A stretch of DNA of 64,000 nucleotides from Akkermansia muciniphila (GCA_945861535.1 CAMAUZ010000026.1:1-64000), one strand, 5' to 3'. Counted from the first letter of the stretch, positions 1 through 9,674 are shown. Notes: generated by a model not told the origin, from the sequence alone. Numbers and translations are program-made.

Positions 1-64
1 AAGTCGGACGCGACACCGCTTTCGGACGCGCCAGGCCGTGAGAAAGCGGTGTCGCGTCCGACTT
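1..64. repeat. 64-bp perfect inverted repeat
   Basis: Positions 1-22 and 43-64 are exact reverse complements (22 of 22 bases) around a 20-base loop. It lies upstream of the hem operon and would fold into a very stable stem. It has no T-run, so a classical intrinsic terminator is not clearly supported. A dispersed palindromic repeat or the 3' end of an upstream transcription unit are both possible. The rest of 65-176 holds no gene that I can recognise. Confidence 0.8.
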
Positions 65-176
65 GCCACCGCACTCCATAATTCCCGCACCCCCGCACCC
101 ACTTTCAATCACACCCGGGGCCACCCCGTTCCCGCTTGCTGCTTGCGGAGCCGCTCAGGTTTAATGAGCGGGCAAC

Positions 177-992
177 GTGGCTTTCAGCGACAAACAATTC
201 TTCGCCGTGGCGGTGGCCCTCTACGGGGTGAGCATGCTGTACTCGGTGTTCCTGTGGCGGAAAGGGTTTCGCGAGGATGACCGCGCCAATTACTTCCTCA
301 TGCTCGCCGCGGCCGTCTGCCACACGGTCGCCATGTTCAAGCGCGGCTTCTCCCTCGAACGCTGCCCGGTCACCAATCTCTACGAAGCCACCACCTTCAT
401 CGCGTGGACCATCGTCGCGTGCTACCTCGTGCTCGGGCTGTGGGCGCGGCTGCGGTTCGTCGGGGCTTTTGCCTCGCCGATGCTGTTCGGCATCGGGGTC
501 TTCGCGCTCATGCCGGCGCTGGATAAAGGCAAGACGCTCGAATTCACCAGCGGCTGGGCGAGCCTGCACGCCGCGCTGATTCTGCTGTCCTACGGCGCGT
601 TCGGCCTGAGCGCCGTGGCCGCCCTGATGTATCTCTCGGTGGAACGCGACCTGAAATTCCACAAGCTGCGCGCGATCATGTCGCTGCTGCCGCCCATCCA
701 CCGGCTCGAACAAGTGATGACCCGCCTTTCCGTGGGCGGCTTCGTCCTGCTGACCGCCGGTCTGGCCGTCGGCGCGTATTATCTCCAACTGACCACCGGC
801 TCGTTTTACGCGGCCGATGCCAAGGTCATCTGGTCGGCGCTGGTCTGGCTGCTCTATCTGGTGCTGCTCGTGCTGAATCTCCGTTTCGCGCAGATCGGCG
901 GCCGCTTCGCCCTCGGCGCGATCGGCGGCTTTGTCTTCGTGCTCCTGACCTTCTGGGGCGCGAATCTGCTCTCTCCCATCCACACTCCCTGA
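177..992 (+). CDS. HemX/CcsA-like cytochrome c assembly membrane protein
   Basis: A 271-residue polytopic membrane protein with about eight hydrophobic segments, of the CcsA/CcmF/HemX family that handles heme or assists cytochrome c assembly in the cytoplasmic membrane. The C-terminal part (DAKVIWSALVWLLYLV, then a last hydrophobic span ending FWGANLLSP) fits the family pattern. The tryptophan-rich WWD heme-binding signature of true CcsA is not visible, which makes it more like HemX. It starts with GTG at 177; no in-frame ATG lies nearby. It stops two bases before hemA, so the three genes form an operon. HemX is known as a neighbour and modulator of HemA in Bacillus hem operons, so a role in controlling tetrapyrrole synthesis is a fair inference; a c-type cytochrome role is the alternative. 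Confidence 0.75.
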   Translation: MAFSDKQFFAVAVALYGVSMLYSVFLWRKGFREDDRANYFLMLAAAVCHTVAMFKRGFSLERCPVTNLYEATTFIAWTIVACYLVLGLWARLRFVGAFASPMLFGIGVFALMPALDKGKTLEFTSGWASLHAALILLSYGAFGLSAVAALMYLSVERDLKFHKLRAIMSLLPPIHRLEQVMTRLSVGGFVLLTAGLAVGAYYLQLTTGSFYAADAKVIWSALVWLLYLVLLVLNLRFAQIGGRFALGAIGGFVFVLLTFWGANLLSPIHTP

Positions 993-994
993 CC

Positions 995-2056
995 ATGCCC
1001 ATCATCGCTCTTGGTCTCAGTCATCACTCCGCGCCGGTCCAGGTGCGCGAACGGTTCGCGTTCGCCGAGTCGGCCATCCCCGCCGCGCTGGAAAGACTCC
1101 GCGCCTCGGGCCTCGTCGATGAAGCCGTGATCCTCTCGACCTGCAACCGCGTGGAAATCTACGCCGCCACCAGCCGCACCGATCACGAGGCGCTCACCGG
1201 CCTCCGGCAATTCCTGCTCGACCATCATCAGTATTCCGATCCCATTGCCAACGAACTCTATCTCCTGCGCGAACCGGACAGCGTCGAGCATCTCTTCAAG
1301 GTCGCCTGCGGCATGGACTCGATGGTCCTCGGCGAGACGGAAATCCTCGGCCAGCTCAAGAAAGCCTACGACCTCGCCCTCCAGGGCAAGCACACCGGCG
1401 GCCGCCTGAACAAGGCCTTCCAGCGCGCCTTCAACGTCGCCAAACACATCCGCACCGAGACCAACATCCAGCGCGGCAGCATCTCCGTCGCCTCCGTCGC
1501 GGTCGAACTCGCAGAGAAAATTTTCGACTCCCTCGCCGAGCGGCATGTCATGGTGATCGGCGCCGGCGAGACCAGTGAGAAAACCGCCCGCGCCCTGCTC
1601 AGCCGCGGCGCGCGCAGCGTCATCGTCTCCAATCGTTCCCATGACCGCGCTGTCGCCCTCGCCACCGAACTCGGCGGACACGCGATTCATTTCGACGAAT
1701 GGCACACCGAGTTCGCCCGCATCGACATCATCATCAGCAGCACCTCCGCGCCGCATTACGTGCTCGACCGCGCGCGGCTCGAACCGCTCCTCCCGCTGCG
1801 CGAAAACCGTCCGCTCCTCCTCGTGGACATCGCCGTCCCGCGCGACATCGAACCCGAGCTGAACTTTTTGGAAAACGTGTTCCTCTACAACATTGACGAC
1901 CTGCAGGCGATCGCGAGCGACTACCTCAAACAGCGCCACAGCGAGATCGCCCGCTGCGAAACCATCATCCGCGAAAAAGCCAAGTCCGTCCTGACCCGCG
2001 CCACCTCCTCCGCCGCGCCCGCAGTCGCGCCCCGCCTCGCCTACAGCCATGAGTAA
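995..2056 (+). CDS. hemA: glutamyl-tRNA reductase
   Basis: Catalyses the NADPH-dependent reduction of Glu-tRNA(Glu) to glutamate-1-semialdehyde, the first committed step of C5-pathway tetrapyrrole synthesis in the cytosol. The N-terminal catalytic domain begins with GLSHHSAPVQVRE and carries the nucleophile Cys50 in STCNRVE. The conserved block GMDSMVLGE lies at 106-114, and the NADPH-binding region (VIGAGETSEKTARALL) is near residues 183-198. At 353 residues it is shorter than the usual 400-430. The missing part is the C-terminal dimerisation helix region, which is reduced rather than absent. The ATG at 995 follows the upstream stop by two bases, and the gene overlaps hemC by 8 bases, giving translational coupling. 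Confidence 0.96.
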   Translation: MPIIALGLSHHSAPVQVRERFAFAESAIPAALERLRASGLVDEAVILSTCNRVEIYAATSRTDHEALTGLRQFLLDHHQYSDPIANELYLLREPDSVEHLFKVACGMDSMVLGETEILGQLKKAYDLALQGKHTGGRLNKAFQRAFNVAKHIRTETNIQRGSISVASVAVELAEKIFDSLAERHVMVIGAGETSEKTARALLSRGARSVIVSNRSHDRAVALATELGGHAIHFDEWHTEFARIDIIISSTSAPHYVLDRARLEPLLPLRENRPLLLVDIAVPRDIEPELNFLENVFLYNIDDLQAIASDYLKQRHSEIARCETIIREKAKSVLTRATSSAAPAVAPRLAYSHE

Positions 2057-3140
2057 ACCCCCGCCCTGGCGCAACCCGTCGGCCCCCTCCACGCCCGCCC
2101 GCCCGCGCGCCGCCGCCCTCAAATCTGCGGACACCATCGTCATCGCCACGCGCGGCAGCGCGCTCGCGCTCGCCCAGGCGAACCAAGTGCTCGCGCAATG
2201 CCGCGCCGCCTTTCCGCGGCTCAAGTTCGAACTGAAAATAATCAAGACCACTGGTGACAAGCTCCAGACCGCCTCGCTTTCCAACCCCAGCCCGGAGCTG
2301 CCGAAAGGGCTCTTCACCAAGGAACTCGAAGTCGCGCTGCTCGAAAAGCAGGCGCACCTCGCCGTTCACAGTTTGAAGGATCTCCCCACCGAACTCCCCG
2401 CGGGCCTGCGCCTCGGCGCGGTCGGCCAGCGCGCCGACGTGCGCGACGTGCTCCTCTACCGCGACGCGGCCCAGCTCGCGCATCTCGCCAAAACCAGTCC
2501 TGCAGCCGAGTGGCGTCCCGGCCAGCGCGAGCAGCGCGGCTTCCCGGCAAACACCACGCTCGCAGCCCTGCCCGCCGGCGCGGTTGTCGCCACCAGCAGC
2601 ACCCGCCGCCGCGCCCACGTCCTGTTGCTCGCCCCGCACCTGACCACGATTGAAATCCGCGGCAACGTTCCCACCCGCGTCCAAAAACTCGCTGATGATC
2701 CCGCGATGGACGCCACCATCCTCGCCGCCGCCGGCCTCGCGCGCCTCCAATTCCGCATCCAGCCCGACGGCCACCTCGTCGGCCCCGGCCTGCCCGCCGG
2801 CATCCTCGCCACCGTTCTCGAAACCGACACCATGATCCCCTGCGTCGGCCAGGGCGCCATCGGCTTGGAAATTCGCGATGGCGACGAACTCGCCGCCGCC
2901 GTCTGCGCGCGCCTCGATCACTTCAACACGCATCAATGCGTCCTCGCCGAGCGCGCGTTTCTGCGCGCGATGGGCGGCGGCTGCGCCAGTCCCGTCGCGG
3001 CCCACGCCCGCGTCATCGGGCACCTCATCCACGTCCGCGCCATCTCCTTCACCCACGCCACCCCGCGCCGCGCCGAAGGCTCCCGCCCCGTCCGCGAAGC
3101 CGAAGCCCTCGGCACCGACCTCGCCCGCCAGCTTCGGTGA
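2049..3140 (+). CDS. hemC: hydroxymethylbilane synthase (porphobilinogen deaminase)
   Basis: Polymerises four porphobilinogens into hydroxymethylbilane, two steps after ALA formation in the heme pathway. The 363-residue protein has the family blocks in order: IATRGSALALAQAN, TTGD, KGLFTKELEVALL, HSLKDLPTELP, SSTRRRAHVL and RGNVPTRVQKL. The cofactor-attachment cysteine is Cys312 in GGGCASPVAAH. It is about 50 residues longer than most homologues. The extra length is a 35-residue N-terminal extension and an insert near residues 145-170 (around PAAEWRPGQRE). The start at 2049 overlaps the hemA end by 8 bases. The gene closes the visible hem operon. Confidence 0.96.
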   Translation: MSKPPPWRNPSAPSTPARPRAAALKSADTIVIATRGSALALAQANQVLAQCRAAFPRLKFELKIIKTTGDKLQTASLSNPSPELPKGLFTKELEVALLEKQAHLAVHSLKDLPTELPAGLRLGAVGQRADVRDVLLYRDAAQLAHLAKTSPAAEWRPGQREQRGFPANTTLAALPAGAVVATSSTRRRAHVLLLAPHLTTIEIRGNVPTRVQKLADDPAMDATILAAAGLARLQFRIQPDGHLVGPGLPAGILATVLETDTMIPCVGQGAIGLEIRDGDELAAAVCARLDHFNTHQCVLAERAFLRAMGGGCASPVAAHARVIGHLIHVRAISFTHATPRRAEGSRPVREAEALGTDLARQLR

Positions 3141-3407
3141 AGCGCCCCGCGGAGGCGGGTTTCCCCGCACTCCGCGCGAGCGCCATCCGTCTCGCCACCG
3201 CGGCGGCTACGTTTTCACACAAGCTCGGAAGCCGCGTGCCAATGCGAGAGGGACGGAATAGCTGGGGGCTGCGGGCCGGGCAGCTCTCGCGGGGGAAGCA
3301 CGAGCGCGTCGAACAAGCAAGCGGCGGGTGACTGGTGGGAAGAACGCACCGTCACCTCCTGCGGACGGCCTGAGCGGGCGGGACACCCGCGCTCCGGGGG
3401 CGTGGCC
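3141..3407. other. convergent intergenic gap
   Basis: This gap lies between hemC and the convergent DUF1501 gene. It is GC-rich and carries short palindromic pieces of the dispersed-repeat kind seen throughout the window, for example around 3377-3400 (gcgggcgggacacccgcgct). I see no gene and no clear T-tailed terminator. Confidence 0.5.
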
Positions 3408-4883
3408 TTACACCAACACGCCCTTCACCACCTCCGCCTCGACCTCGACGCCGGTGAGGCGCTGGTCCAGGCCGAGGGCGCGGTAGGTGAGGCGGCGGTG
3501 GTCGATGCCGAGGAGGTGGAGGATGGTGGCGTTGAGGTCGCGGAGGTGGACGGGGTTCTCGACCACGTTGTAGCTGAAATCATCGGTCTCGCCGTAGGTG
3601 ACGCCGCCTTTGATGCCGCCGCCGGCCATCCACATGCAGAAGTTCCGGGGATGATGGTCGCGGCCGTAGTTGTCTTTTTTCAGCGTGCCTTGGGAATAGA
3701 CAGTGCGGCCGAATTCGCCGCCCCAGACGACGAGGGTGTCGTCGAGGAGGCCGCGTTGCTTGAGGTCGCGGATGAGGGCGGCGGCGGGTTGATCGACGTC
3801 GCCGCACTGGGCGCGGATGTCGTTCGGGAGGTTGCCGTGTTGATCCCAGCCACGGTGGAGGAGCTGTACGACGCGGACGTCGCGCTCGATGAGGCGGCGG
3901 GCGAGCAGGCAACTGGCGGCGAAGGTGCCGGGCTTGGTCACGTCGGGACCGTACATGTCCAGGGTGGCTTTGGATTCTTTGGAGATGTCGGTCAGCTCGG
4001 GGACGCTGGCTTGCATGCGGAAGGCCATTTCGTATTGGGCAATACGGGTCTGCGTCTCGGGGTCGCCCATGCGTTGGAAGTTCAGTTCGTTGAGCTTGCC
4101 GAGGCCATCCAGCATGGCGCGGCGGGAACTGCGGTCCACGCCGGGCGGATTCTTGATGTAGAGGACGGGATCGCCCTGGGCGCGCAAGGCGACACCGGCG
4201 TGGTGCGTGGGGATGAAACCGGAACTCCACATGCGCGTGAAGAGGGCCTGCGCGGCGGACTTGGAGGACCACACGGGGGTGAGGACGACGAAGGAGGGGA
4301 GGTCGTTGTTCTCACTGCCGAGACCGTAGCTGAGCCACGAGCCGAGGCTGGGTTTGCCGGGGATTTCGCTGCCTGTCATAACCACGGTGCAGGCGGGGTC
4401 GTGATTGATGGCTTCGGTGTGGATGGTCTTGATGAGGGCAAGGTCATCAGCGACGCCGGCGGTGTGCGAGAGGAGTTCGCTGATCCACATGCCGGACTTG
4501 CCGGCCTGGCTGAACTTGAACATCGATGGCGCGACGGGAAGCCGCGCCTGGCCGCTGGTCATGGTGGTGATGCGCTGCCCCTTGCGGATCGAGTCGGGGA
4601 GGTCCTTGTCGAAATACTCGGCGAGCTTGGGTTTGTAATCCAGAAGGTCGAGTTGCGAGGGGCCGCCATTCAGGTGGAGATAGATGAGGCGTTTGGCCTT
4701 GGGCGCGAAATGCGGGAAGCCGGCGAGGCCGGGGTGGACGCGCAGGGGCACTGGCTGCGCGGCGGCGAGTGCGCGGGCAGGCGCGCCGAGGGTGGCGAGC
4801 GCGATGGCGCCGGCGCTGAGGCCCGCGCTGGCGAAGAATTGGCGGCGGTTCTGGAGGGTGAGGTAGTCGTGGAGGGGGTTCAT
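3408..4883 (-). CDS. DUF1501 family secreted protein
   Basis: A 491-residue DUF1501 protein, a sulfatase/alkaline-phosphatase-fold relative abundant in Planctomycetota and Verrucomicrobiota. The N-terminus is a Tat-type signal with twin arginines at 13-14 (NRRQFF) followed by a hydrophobic stretch ending ARALA, so export to the periplasm is predicted. Family hallmarks near the C-terminus are [13 protein letters not shown] and [21 protein letters not shown]. It lies downstream of the DUF1549/DUF1553 gene on the same strand, a pairing that is standard for these families and is thought to serve polysaccharide or sulfated-glycan degradation. The exact substrate is unknown. The ATG at 4883 places the RR motif at the usual distance. 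Confidence 0.93.
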   Translation of the reverse strand: MNPLHDYLTLQNRRQFFASAGLSAGAIALATLGAPARALAAAQPVPLRVHPGLAGFPHFAPKAKRLIYLHLNGGPSQLDLLDYKPKLAEYFDKDLPDSIRKGQRITTMTSGQARLPVAPSMFKFSQAGKSGMWISELLSHTAGVADDLALIKTIHTEAINHDPACTVVMTGSEIPGKPSLGSWLSYGLGSENNDLPSFVVLTPVWSSKSAAQALFTRMWSSGFIPTHHAGVALRAQGDPVLYIKNPPGVDRSSRRAMLDGLGKLNELNFQRMGDPETQTRIAQYEMAFRMQASVPELTDISKESKATLDMYGPDVTKPGTFAASCLLARRLIERDVRVVQLLHRGWDQHGNLPNDIRAQCGDVDQPAAALIRDLKQRGLLDDTLVVWGGEFGRTVYSQGTLKKDNYGRDHHPRNFCMWMAGGGIKGGVTYGETDDFSYNVVENPVHLRDLNATILHLLGIDHRRLTYRALGLDQRLTGVEVEAEVVKGVLV

Positions 4884-4934
4884 GGGAAAAGGGGGTGGTT
4901 AGCCAAGGGTGGAACACGGAGGGGATAGCCGGAC

Positions 4935-5082
4935 GGGGAGCGCACGCGGCCCGCGTGCCGGAGTGGGCGGCCCGCCCAATCCGTCGTGGCCCCGGTCTGC
5001 AATGTCCGCCGGGGAAAAAGGTTTGTGGAACGAGGTTTTCGGCGGGCCGCCGAAAACTGCACGCCAGCGGCGTGCGCTCCCC
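4935..5082. repeat. dispersed palindromic element
   Basis: Arms ggggagcgcacgc (4935-4947) and gcgtgcgctcccc (5070-5082) are perfect 13-base reverse complements. Between them are further palindromic pieces, such as the GGCGGGCCGCC region near 5041. The element fills most of the 265-base gap between two genes that are otherwise expected to be co-transcribed. It resembles interspersed GC-rich palindromes of Verrucomicrobiota genomes; that family assignment is an inference. Confidence 0.6.
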
Positions 5083-5148
5083 GGAGCGGTTGACCTGCGC
5101 CCTGCACAAATTCTAGCGCCCGTGTTCATTCCGTGTTTCATCCGCGCC

Positions 5149-8100
5149 TCAGTTCTTCGTCAGGCATTCGTCGAGGTTCAGGATCAGGTTTGCGACGAGA
5201 GTGTAGGCGGCGAGTTCGGAGGGATTGAGGTCGGCGGCGGGTTTGGATTCGCCGACGGCGATGGCGAGCTTCGCGGCTTCGGGATTGGCCTGGAACTTGG
5301 TGAGTTGGGCGGTGAGGGATTCGGTGAGGATGCTTTGTTCGGCGGCGGAGGGTTGGCGGGCGGTAGCGGTGCGGAAGCCCCAGGCGAGGCGTTCGCCGGC
5401 CGTGGCGCCACCTTCTTTCAACAAGCGCTGCGCAAAGGCGCGCGCGGCCTCGAAGTGCTGGATGTCATTCATCAAAACGAGCGCCTGGAGCGGCGTGTTG
5501 CTGCGCTCACGGCGCACGCAGAAGGACTCGCGGCTGGGGGCGTCGAAGGTCGTCATGTTCGGCGGCGGGGCGGTGCGTTTCCAGAAGGTGTAGAGGCTGC
5601 GGCGATAGAGCGCGTCGCCGGCGTCCTGCTTGTAAACGCGCGTGTTGCTGCCGCTGTAGGCGACGGGTTCCCAGATGTTCTCGGGCTGGTAGGGCCGGAC
5701 GCCCTTGCCGCCGATGGTGTGGTTCATCAGGCCGCTGACGAAGAGGGCGTTGTCGCGCACGACTTCGGCATCGAGGCGGTAGCGGGGCGCGCGGCCGAGG
5801 AGGCGGTTCTCGGAATCGGCGGCGAGCAGTTCGGGGCTGACGCGGGAGTCCTGGCGGTAGGTGGCCGAGGTGACGATCAGTTTCACGAGGCGCTGCACGT
5901 CCCAGCCGTCCTGCTGGAAGGTGGTCGCGAGCCAGTCGAGAAGTTCGGGATGCGAGGGCGGCTCGCCCTGCGCGCCAAAGTCGTTCGCGGTCTTCACGAT
6001 GCCGAGGCCGAAGAACTGCTGCCAGAAGCGGTTCACCGCGACGCGCGCGGTGAGCGGGTGCTGCGGGTCCACCAGCCAGCGGGCAAAGGTGAGGCGGTTG
6101 GTCGTGTCGCCCTTCGGCAGCGGCGGGAGAATGGCGGGCGTGTTCGGATACACGCGCTCGCCGGGCTTGTTGTATTGGCCGCGGATCATCACGAACGAGT
6201 CGCGCGGCTTTTCCAAATCGCGATAGATGAAGGTCGCGGGGATGAGTTTCTCAATGGCGTCGCGCTCGGTTTTGAGGGGATTCAACTCCGCGCGCAGCGT
6301 CTCGAAGGCCGGGCGCGTCGTGGCGCACACGTTCTCCAGATAATACTCGCGCAGCTTCTTCGACTGCTCGGGCTTGCGGTCCGCGGGCTTCACCGAGCGG
6401 AAAATCTCGCGCACGTCGGTCGGCAGTTCTTTGTTGTTCTTGCCCTGATTTTCTTTTTCCCACGCGGCCAGCGACTGCGTCGGGTCGGTCAGCGGATTGG
6501 TCTCCGCGCTCAGGCCGGCCTTGTCCCAGAACACCGTGCCGCCGAACTGCGTGAACGCGACGCCCGCGATCTTCGTGCCCGCTTTCAAGCCGAGGCTGTC
6601 CGCGGCGAACTCGAGCTTCACCCATTCGCCCGCCTTGGGCAGCGCCCCCAGCGACTTGCGCTCGTTGGTGCCTTTCTTGCCCCAGTCAATCGCGTCCTGA
6701 TCGCCCCACACCGCGCGCGCCGACCACGTGCCACCGACGTGGAACTGCACCATCACGGACTTGGGAACGTCATTGGTCTCCAGAAAAACATGCGCGAAAA
6801 TCTTCGCCCCGGCCGGCACTGTGATCGCCGGGCCGCCCTCGAAGAAGTCCTGCGCGATCCCTTTGTCCGAGCGCTTCAGCGCGCGTTTGCCGCTGAACAC
6901 GCGACCGCCTTTTTCCGCCGTCACCCACTGCGTCGGTTCGCCCGGACTGGCCGTGACCTTCGCGCCCGCAGGGAAGTCGTCATCCACCCAGACCGACTCC
7001 GTGCGCTTCACGGACGGCGGCGGCGTCAGCGTGGCGGGGTCGGTGTAAGCGAGCTTCGCGGCGAGTTCGCGGCTCGTCTTTTCAATCGCGGAAACCTTGG
7101 CCTCCAAGGCATCGAGCTTCTTCTGCTGATCGGGCGTGGCCAGCTTCAGAATCGGCGGCGTGGTGAGCGAGTTGCCATCCATCGCGGGATCGGCCGCCGA
7201 ATTGAAGAACGAGTACATCGAGTAAAACTCCTTCGTCGAGATGGGATCGAACTTGTGGTCGTGGCAGACCGCGCAGCCCGCCGTCAGGCCCATCCACACG
7301 GCGGCGGTCGTCTCGGTGCGATCCACGGCGTAGCGGAAGAGCAGTTCTTCATTGATTGAACCGCCCTCGCCGGTGGTGACGTTGCAGCGGTTGAAACCCG
7401 AGGCCGTGAGCTGTTCGAGCGAGGGCTTCGGCAGCAGATCGCCCGCGAGTTGCTCCACCGTAAACTGATCGAACGGCACGTTGCGATTGAACGCCTTCAC
7501 CACCCAGTCGCGGTAAGGCCACATCGAGCGCTCGTTGTCCAGATGCAGGCCGTGCGTGTCGCCGTAGCGCGCGGCATCAAGCCAGTAGCGCGCCATGTGT
7601 TCGCCGTAACGCGGAGATTTCAACAGGCGATCCACGACGTGCTCGTAGGCGTTGGCATCCTTGTCCGTGAGAAACGCCGCGACCTCCGCGAGCGTGGGCG
7701 GCAGGCCCGTCAAATCAAACGTCACGCGGCGGATCAACGCTTCCTTTGCGGCCTCCGGCGATGCCGTCAGGCCCTGCGCTTCGAGCCTCGCCAAAATGAA
7801 CGCATCAATCGGCGTCCGCACCACGGCGCCCGCCTTCACCACCGGCACCGCGGGACGCTTGGGCGCTTCAAAGGCCCAGTGTCCCTTGTAGTTCGCGCCC
7901 TGTTCGAGCCACTGCTTGAGCATCTCGATCTGTCGCCCCGTGAGCTTCTTGTGCGACTCCGGCGGCGGCATGATGTCGTCGGGATTCGTCGCCGTGATGC
8001 GCTTCCACAACGCGCTCTCCGAGACCTTCCCCGGCACCACCGCGCGCAGACCTTTGCCCAAGTCCGCGCGGGAACCGTCCTCCGTGTCCAGCCGCAGCTT

Positions 8101-8274
8101 CGCCTTGCGCTTCTTCTCATCCGGCCCGTGGCACGCGAAACAGTTGTCCGACAAAATCGGCCGCACGTCGTGATTGAAATCCACCTTCTTCGCCACCGCC
8201 GCGCCAGCGCGCGTTCCCGCGCCCGCCAGCAACGCCATGCCCAGCCCAACCGTCATGATCCAGTGAGTTCCCAT
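5149..8274 (-). CDS. PSCyt1/DUF1549/DUF1553 heme protein
   Basis: A 1041-residue secreted protein with the architecture planctomycete cytochrome C (PSCyt1) - DUF1549 - concanavalin-like insert - DUF1553. The signal peptide ends near GTRAGAA, and the c-type heme motif CFACH is at residues 45-49. The DUF1549 core is recognisable around FDLTGLPPT and ARYWLDAARYGDTHGLH, and DUF1553 by LTFARWLVDPQHPLTARVAVNRFWQ and YRQDSRVSPELL. I chose the ATG at 8274 because it begins directly at a signal peptide; an upstream in-frame extension to 8442 has no such logic. With the DUF1501 gene it forms the classic two-gene unit. Function: probably electron transfer or glycan catabolism at the cell surface; the reaction is not known. 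Confidence 0.93.
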   Translation of the reverse strand: MGTHWIMTVGLGMALLAGAGTRAGAAVAKKVDFNHDVRPILSDNCFACHGPDEKKRKAKLRLDTEDGSRADLGKGLRAVVPGKVSESALWKRITATNPDDIMPPPESHKKLTGRQIEMLKQWLEQGANYKGHWAFEAPKRPAVPVVKAGAVVRTPIDAFILARLEAQGLTASPEAAKEALIRRVTFDLTGLPPTLAEVAAFLTDKDANAYEHVVDRLLKSPRYGEHMARYWLDAARYGDTHGLHLDNERSMWPYRDWVVKAFNRNVPFDQFTVEQLAGDLLPKPSLEQLTASGFNRCNVTTGEGGSINEELLFRYAVDRTETTAAVWMGLTAGCAVCHDHKFDPISTKEFYSMYSFFNSAADPAMDGNSLTTPPILKLATPDQQKKLDALEAKVSAIEKTSRELAAKLAYTDPATLTPPPSVKRTESVWVDDDFPAGAKVTASPGEPTQWVTAEKGGRVFSGKRALKRSDKGIAQDFFEGGPAITVPAGAKIFAHVFLETNDVPKSVMVQFHVGGTWSARAVWGDQDAIDWGKKGTNERKSLGALPKAGEWVKLEFAADSLGLKAGTKIAGVAFTQFGGTVFWDKAGLSAETNPLTDPTQSLAAWEKENQGKNNKELPTDVREIFRSVKPADRKPEQSKKLREYYLENVCATTRPAFETLRAELNPLKTERDAIEKLIPATFIYRDLEKPRDSFVMIRGQYNKPGERVYPNTPAILPPLPKGDTTNRLTFARWLVDPQHPLTARVAVNRFWQQFFGLGIVKTANDFGAQGEPPSHPELLDWLATTFQQDGWDVQRLVKLIVTSATYRQDSRVSPELLAADSENRLLGRAPRYRLDAEVVRDNALFVSGLMNHTIGGKGVRPYQPENIWEPVAYSGSNTRVYKQDAGDALYRRSLYTFWKRTAPPPNMTTFDAPSRESFCVRRERSNTPLQALVLMNDIQHFEAARAFAQRLLKEGGATAGERLAWGFRTATARQPSAAEQSILTESLTAQLTKFQANPEAAKLAIAVGESKPAADLNPSELAAYTLVANLILNLDECLTKN

Positions 8275-8568
8275 AATAAAAATTTCTGCCGCAAGTGGAC
8301 GCCGCCCGCGCGACGCGGAATTCACAGCCGTTCCCGACTGTAGCCACCGCGGTGCTGAGGCGGGCTGGTCGGGTTTGCTCGAAGCCACCGCCGTCGCGCG
8401 AAATCCTGTGCTGCCTCCAGCAGCGACGCCTTGCCCCTCCACGCCACCACGCGAATCACCAGCGGGAACATCCTGCGGCGTCTGCTCATGGGTGCCATGC
8501 GGTTACCGGACAGCGTTGGGAGCAGTGTTGGGAAACGAAATCCATCCTCGAAAAAACCGCTGAAAAAA

Positions 8569-8645
8569 TGGTCGGGGCGGTGAGATTTGAACTCACGACC
8601 TCTTGTACCCGAAACAAGCGCGCTACCAAGCTACGCTACGCCCCG
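8569..8645 (-). tRNA. tRNA-Pro (CGG)
   Basis: The minus strand gives a 77-base cloverleaf with encoded CCA at 8569-8571. The 7-bp acceptor stem pairs CGGGGCG with CGCCCCG. The anticodon arm is CTTGT-TTCGGGT-ACAAG, which places CGG as the anticodon. The T-arm is GAGTTCAAATCTC, and the D-arm with AGCTTGGTAGCGC is typical of bacterial tRNA-Pro. Confidence 0.95.
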
Positions 8646-8727
8646 AACCACAGGCGCATACAGTTGCCAACTGTCCCCGCTAAATGCAACGTGTTTCTCG
8701 CCGCCGCTGGCCACAACGCAATCATTC

Positions 8728-9474
8728 ATGCCCTCTGAAATCATCGGACTCGGAACCGCCGTCAACGCCGGCGCCATCATCATCGGCGGCCTGGCGGGAC
8801 TGACGGTCAGCCACCACCTCACGCAAAAGATCGAACTGCGCCTGCGAACCTTCCTCGCCGCCCTGACGGTCTGGGTCGGCCTGAGCCTGACGTGGAAATC
8901 GTTTCACGGCGGCCTGGGCGCGTGCGCGCGACAGTTTCTCGTGCTCCTCGTTTCGCTGATCCTTGGCAACGCGTTGGGCCGGCTGATGGGACTCCAGTCC
9001 GGATTGAACCAGCTCGGAGCCTTCGTCAAAAAACGTCTCCCCACCGGCGCAGCGCCCTCGGCCTCGCGCTTCAGCGATGGCTTCGTCTCGGGCGCGATCG
9101 TTTTCTGCTCGGTGCCGCTGGCGATTGTCGGCGCGGCGCTCGACGGCTTCGGCGGCAATTACCGGCCGCTCGCGGTGAAGGCGGCCATCGACGGCCTGGC
9201 CGCCGTGGGTTTCACCGCGATGTTCGGCTGGAGCGTGCTGCTCGCGGTGATTCCAGTCGTTGCCTACCAGGGCGCGATCACCCTGCTGGGCGCGACGCTC
9301 GCGCCGCTGCTCGATCCGGACCAACTCGAATCTATCAACGCCGTTGGGGGCCTCCTCGTGTTCTGTGTCGCGCTCATCATGCTCCAGCTCAAGCGCGTGG
9401 CGCTCGCCGATTACCTCCCCAGCCTGCTCATCGCGCCCTTGCTGACTTGGTTGTTGAATCGGCTGTTCCTGTGA
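8728..9474 (+). CDS. DUF554 family membrane protein
   Basis: A 248-residue integral membrane protein with about seven hydrophobic helices, matching the DUF554 family (YqgA/YdfK-like, putative transporters of unknown substrate). It opens with MPSEIIGLGTAVNAGAIIIGGLAG, the conserved N-terminal pattern, and contains the conserved region SGAIVFCSVPLAIVGALDGF-like at about residues 112-135. The ATG at 8728 is preferred; longer in-frame starts would run into the tRNA-Pro gene. It has no obvious operon partner. Confidence 0.85.
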   Translation: MPSEIIGLGTAVNAGAIIIGGLAGLTVSHHLTQKIELRLRTFLAALTVWVGLSLTWKSFHGGLGACARQFLVLLVSLILGNALGRLMGLQSGLNQLGAFVKKRLPTGAAPSASRFSDGFVSGAIVFCSVPLAIVGAALDGFGGNYRPLAVKAAIDGLAAVGFTAMFGWSVLLAVIPVVAYQGAITLLGATLAPLLDPDQLESINAVGGLLVFCVALIMLQLKRVALADYLPSLLIAPLLTWLLNRLFL

Positions 9475-9519
9475 GGACGTGCCGCCCCGGTGGGTGAATC
9501 GCTGAACCACGAAACAGCT

Positions 9520-9640
9520 AGAACCACTGACCGGCACTAACTGGCACTAATATGACTTCCATTCTGTCATATCGTCCTACTTTCCGAGTGCGGCTTGGAT
9601 CGGTTCCCATTAGTGCCGGTTAGTGCCGGTTAGTGGTTCT
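9520..9640. repeat. 32-base inverted repeat between convergent genes
   Basis: Arms 9520-9551 and 9609-9640 are 32 bases each and match as reverse complements with two mismatches; the spacer is 57 bases. Each arm is built of a repeated ggcactaa unit. It sits between two convergent transcription units, so it could act as a bidirectional transcription stop. It also has the form of a dispersed repeat element. Confidence 0.75.
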
Positions 9641-9674
9641 GAAGCCGTCCGGTGGTCCTGCGGGCGGCGGCGAT

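Noticed and set aside
3402-4928. Long open frame opposite the DUF1501 gene
   Set aside because: Its Gly/Ala/Glu/Val-rich translation is the antisense shadow of a well-supported gene in GC-rich DNA; no domain is visible.
4909-7359. 816-residue open frame on the plus strand opposite the DUF1549/DUF1553 gene
   Set aside because: Arg/Gly/Ala-rich with no motifs; the minus-strand frame has heme motif, signal peptide and family blocks.
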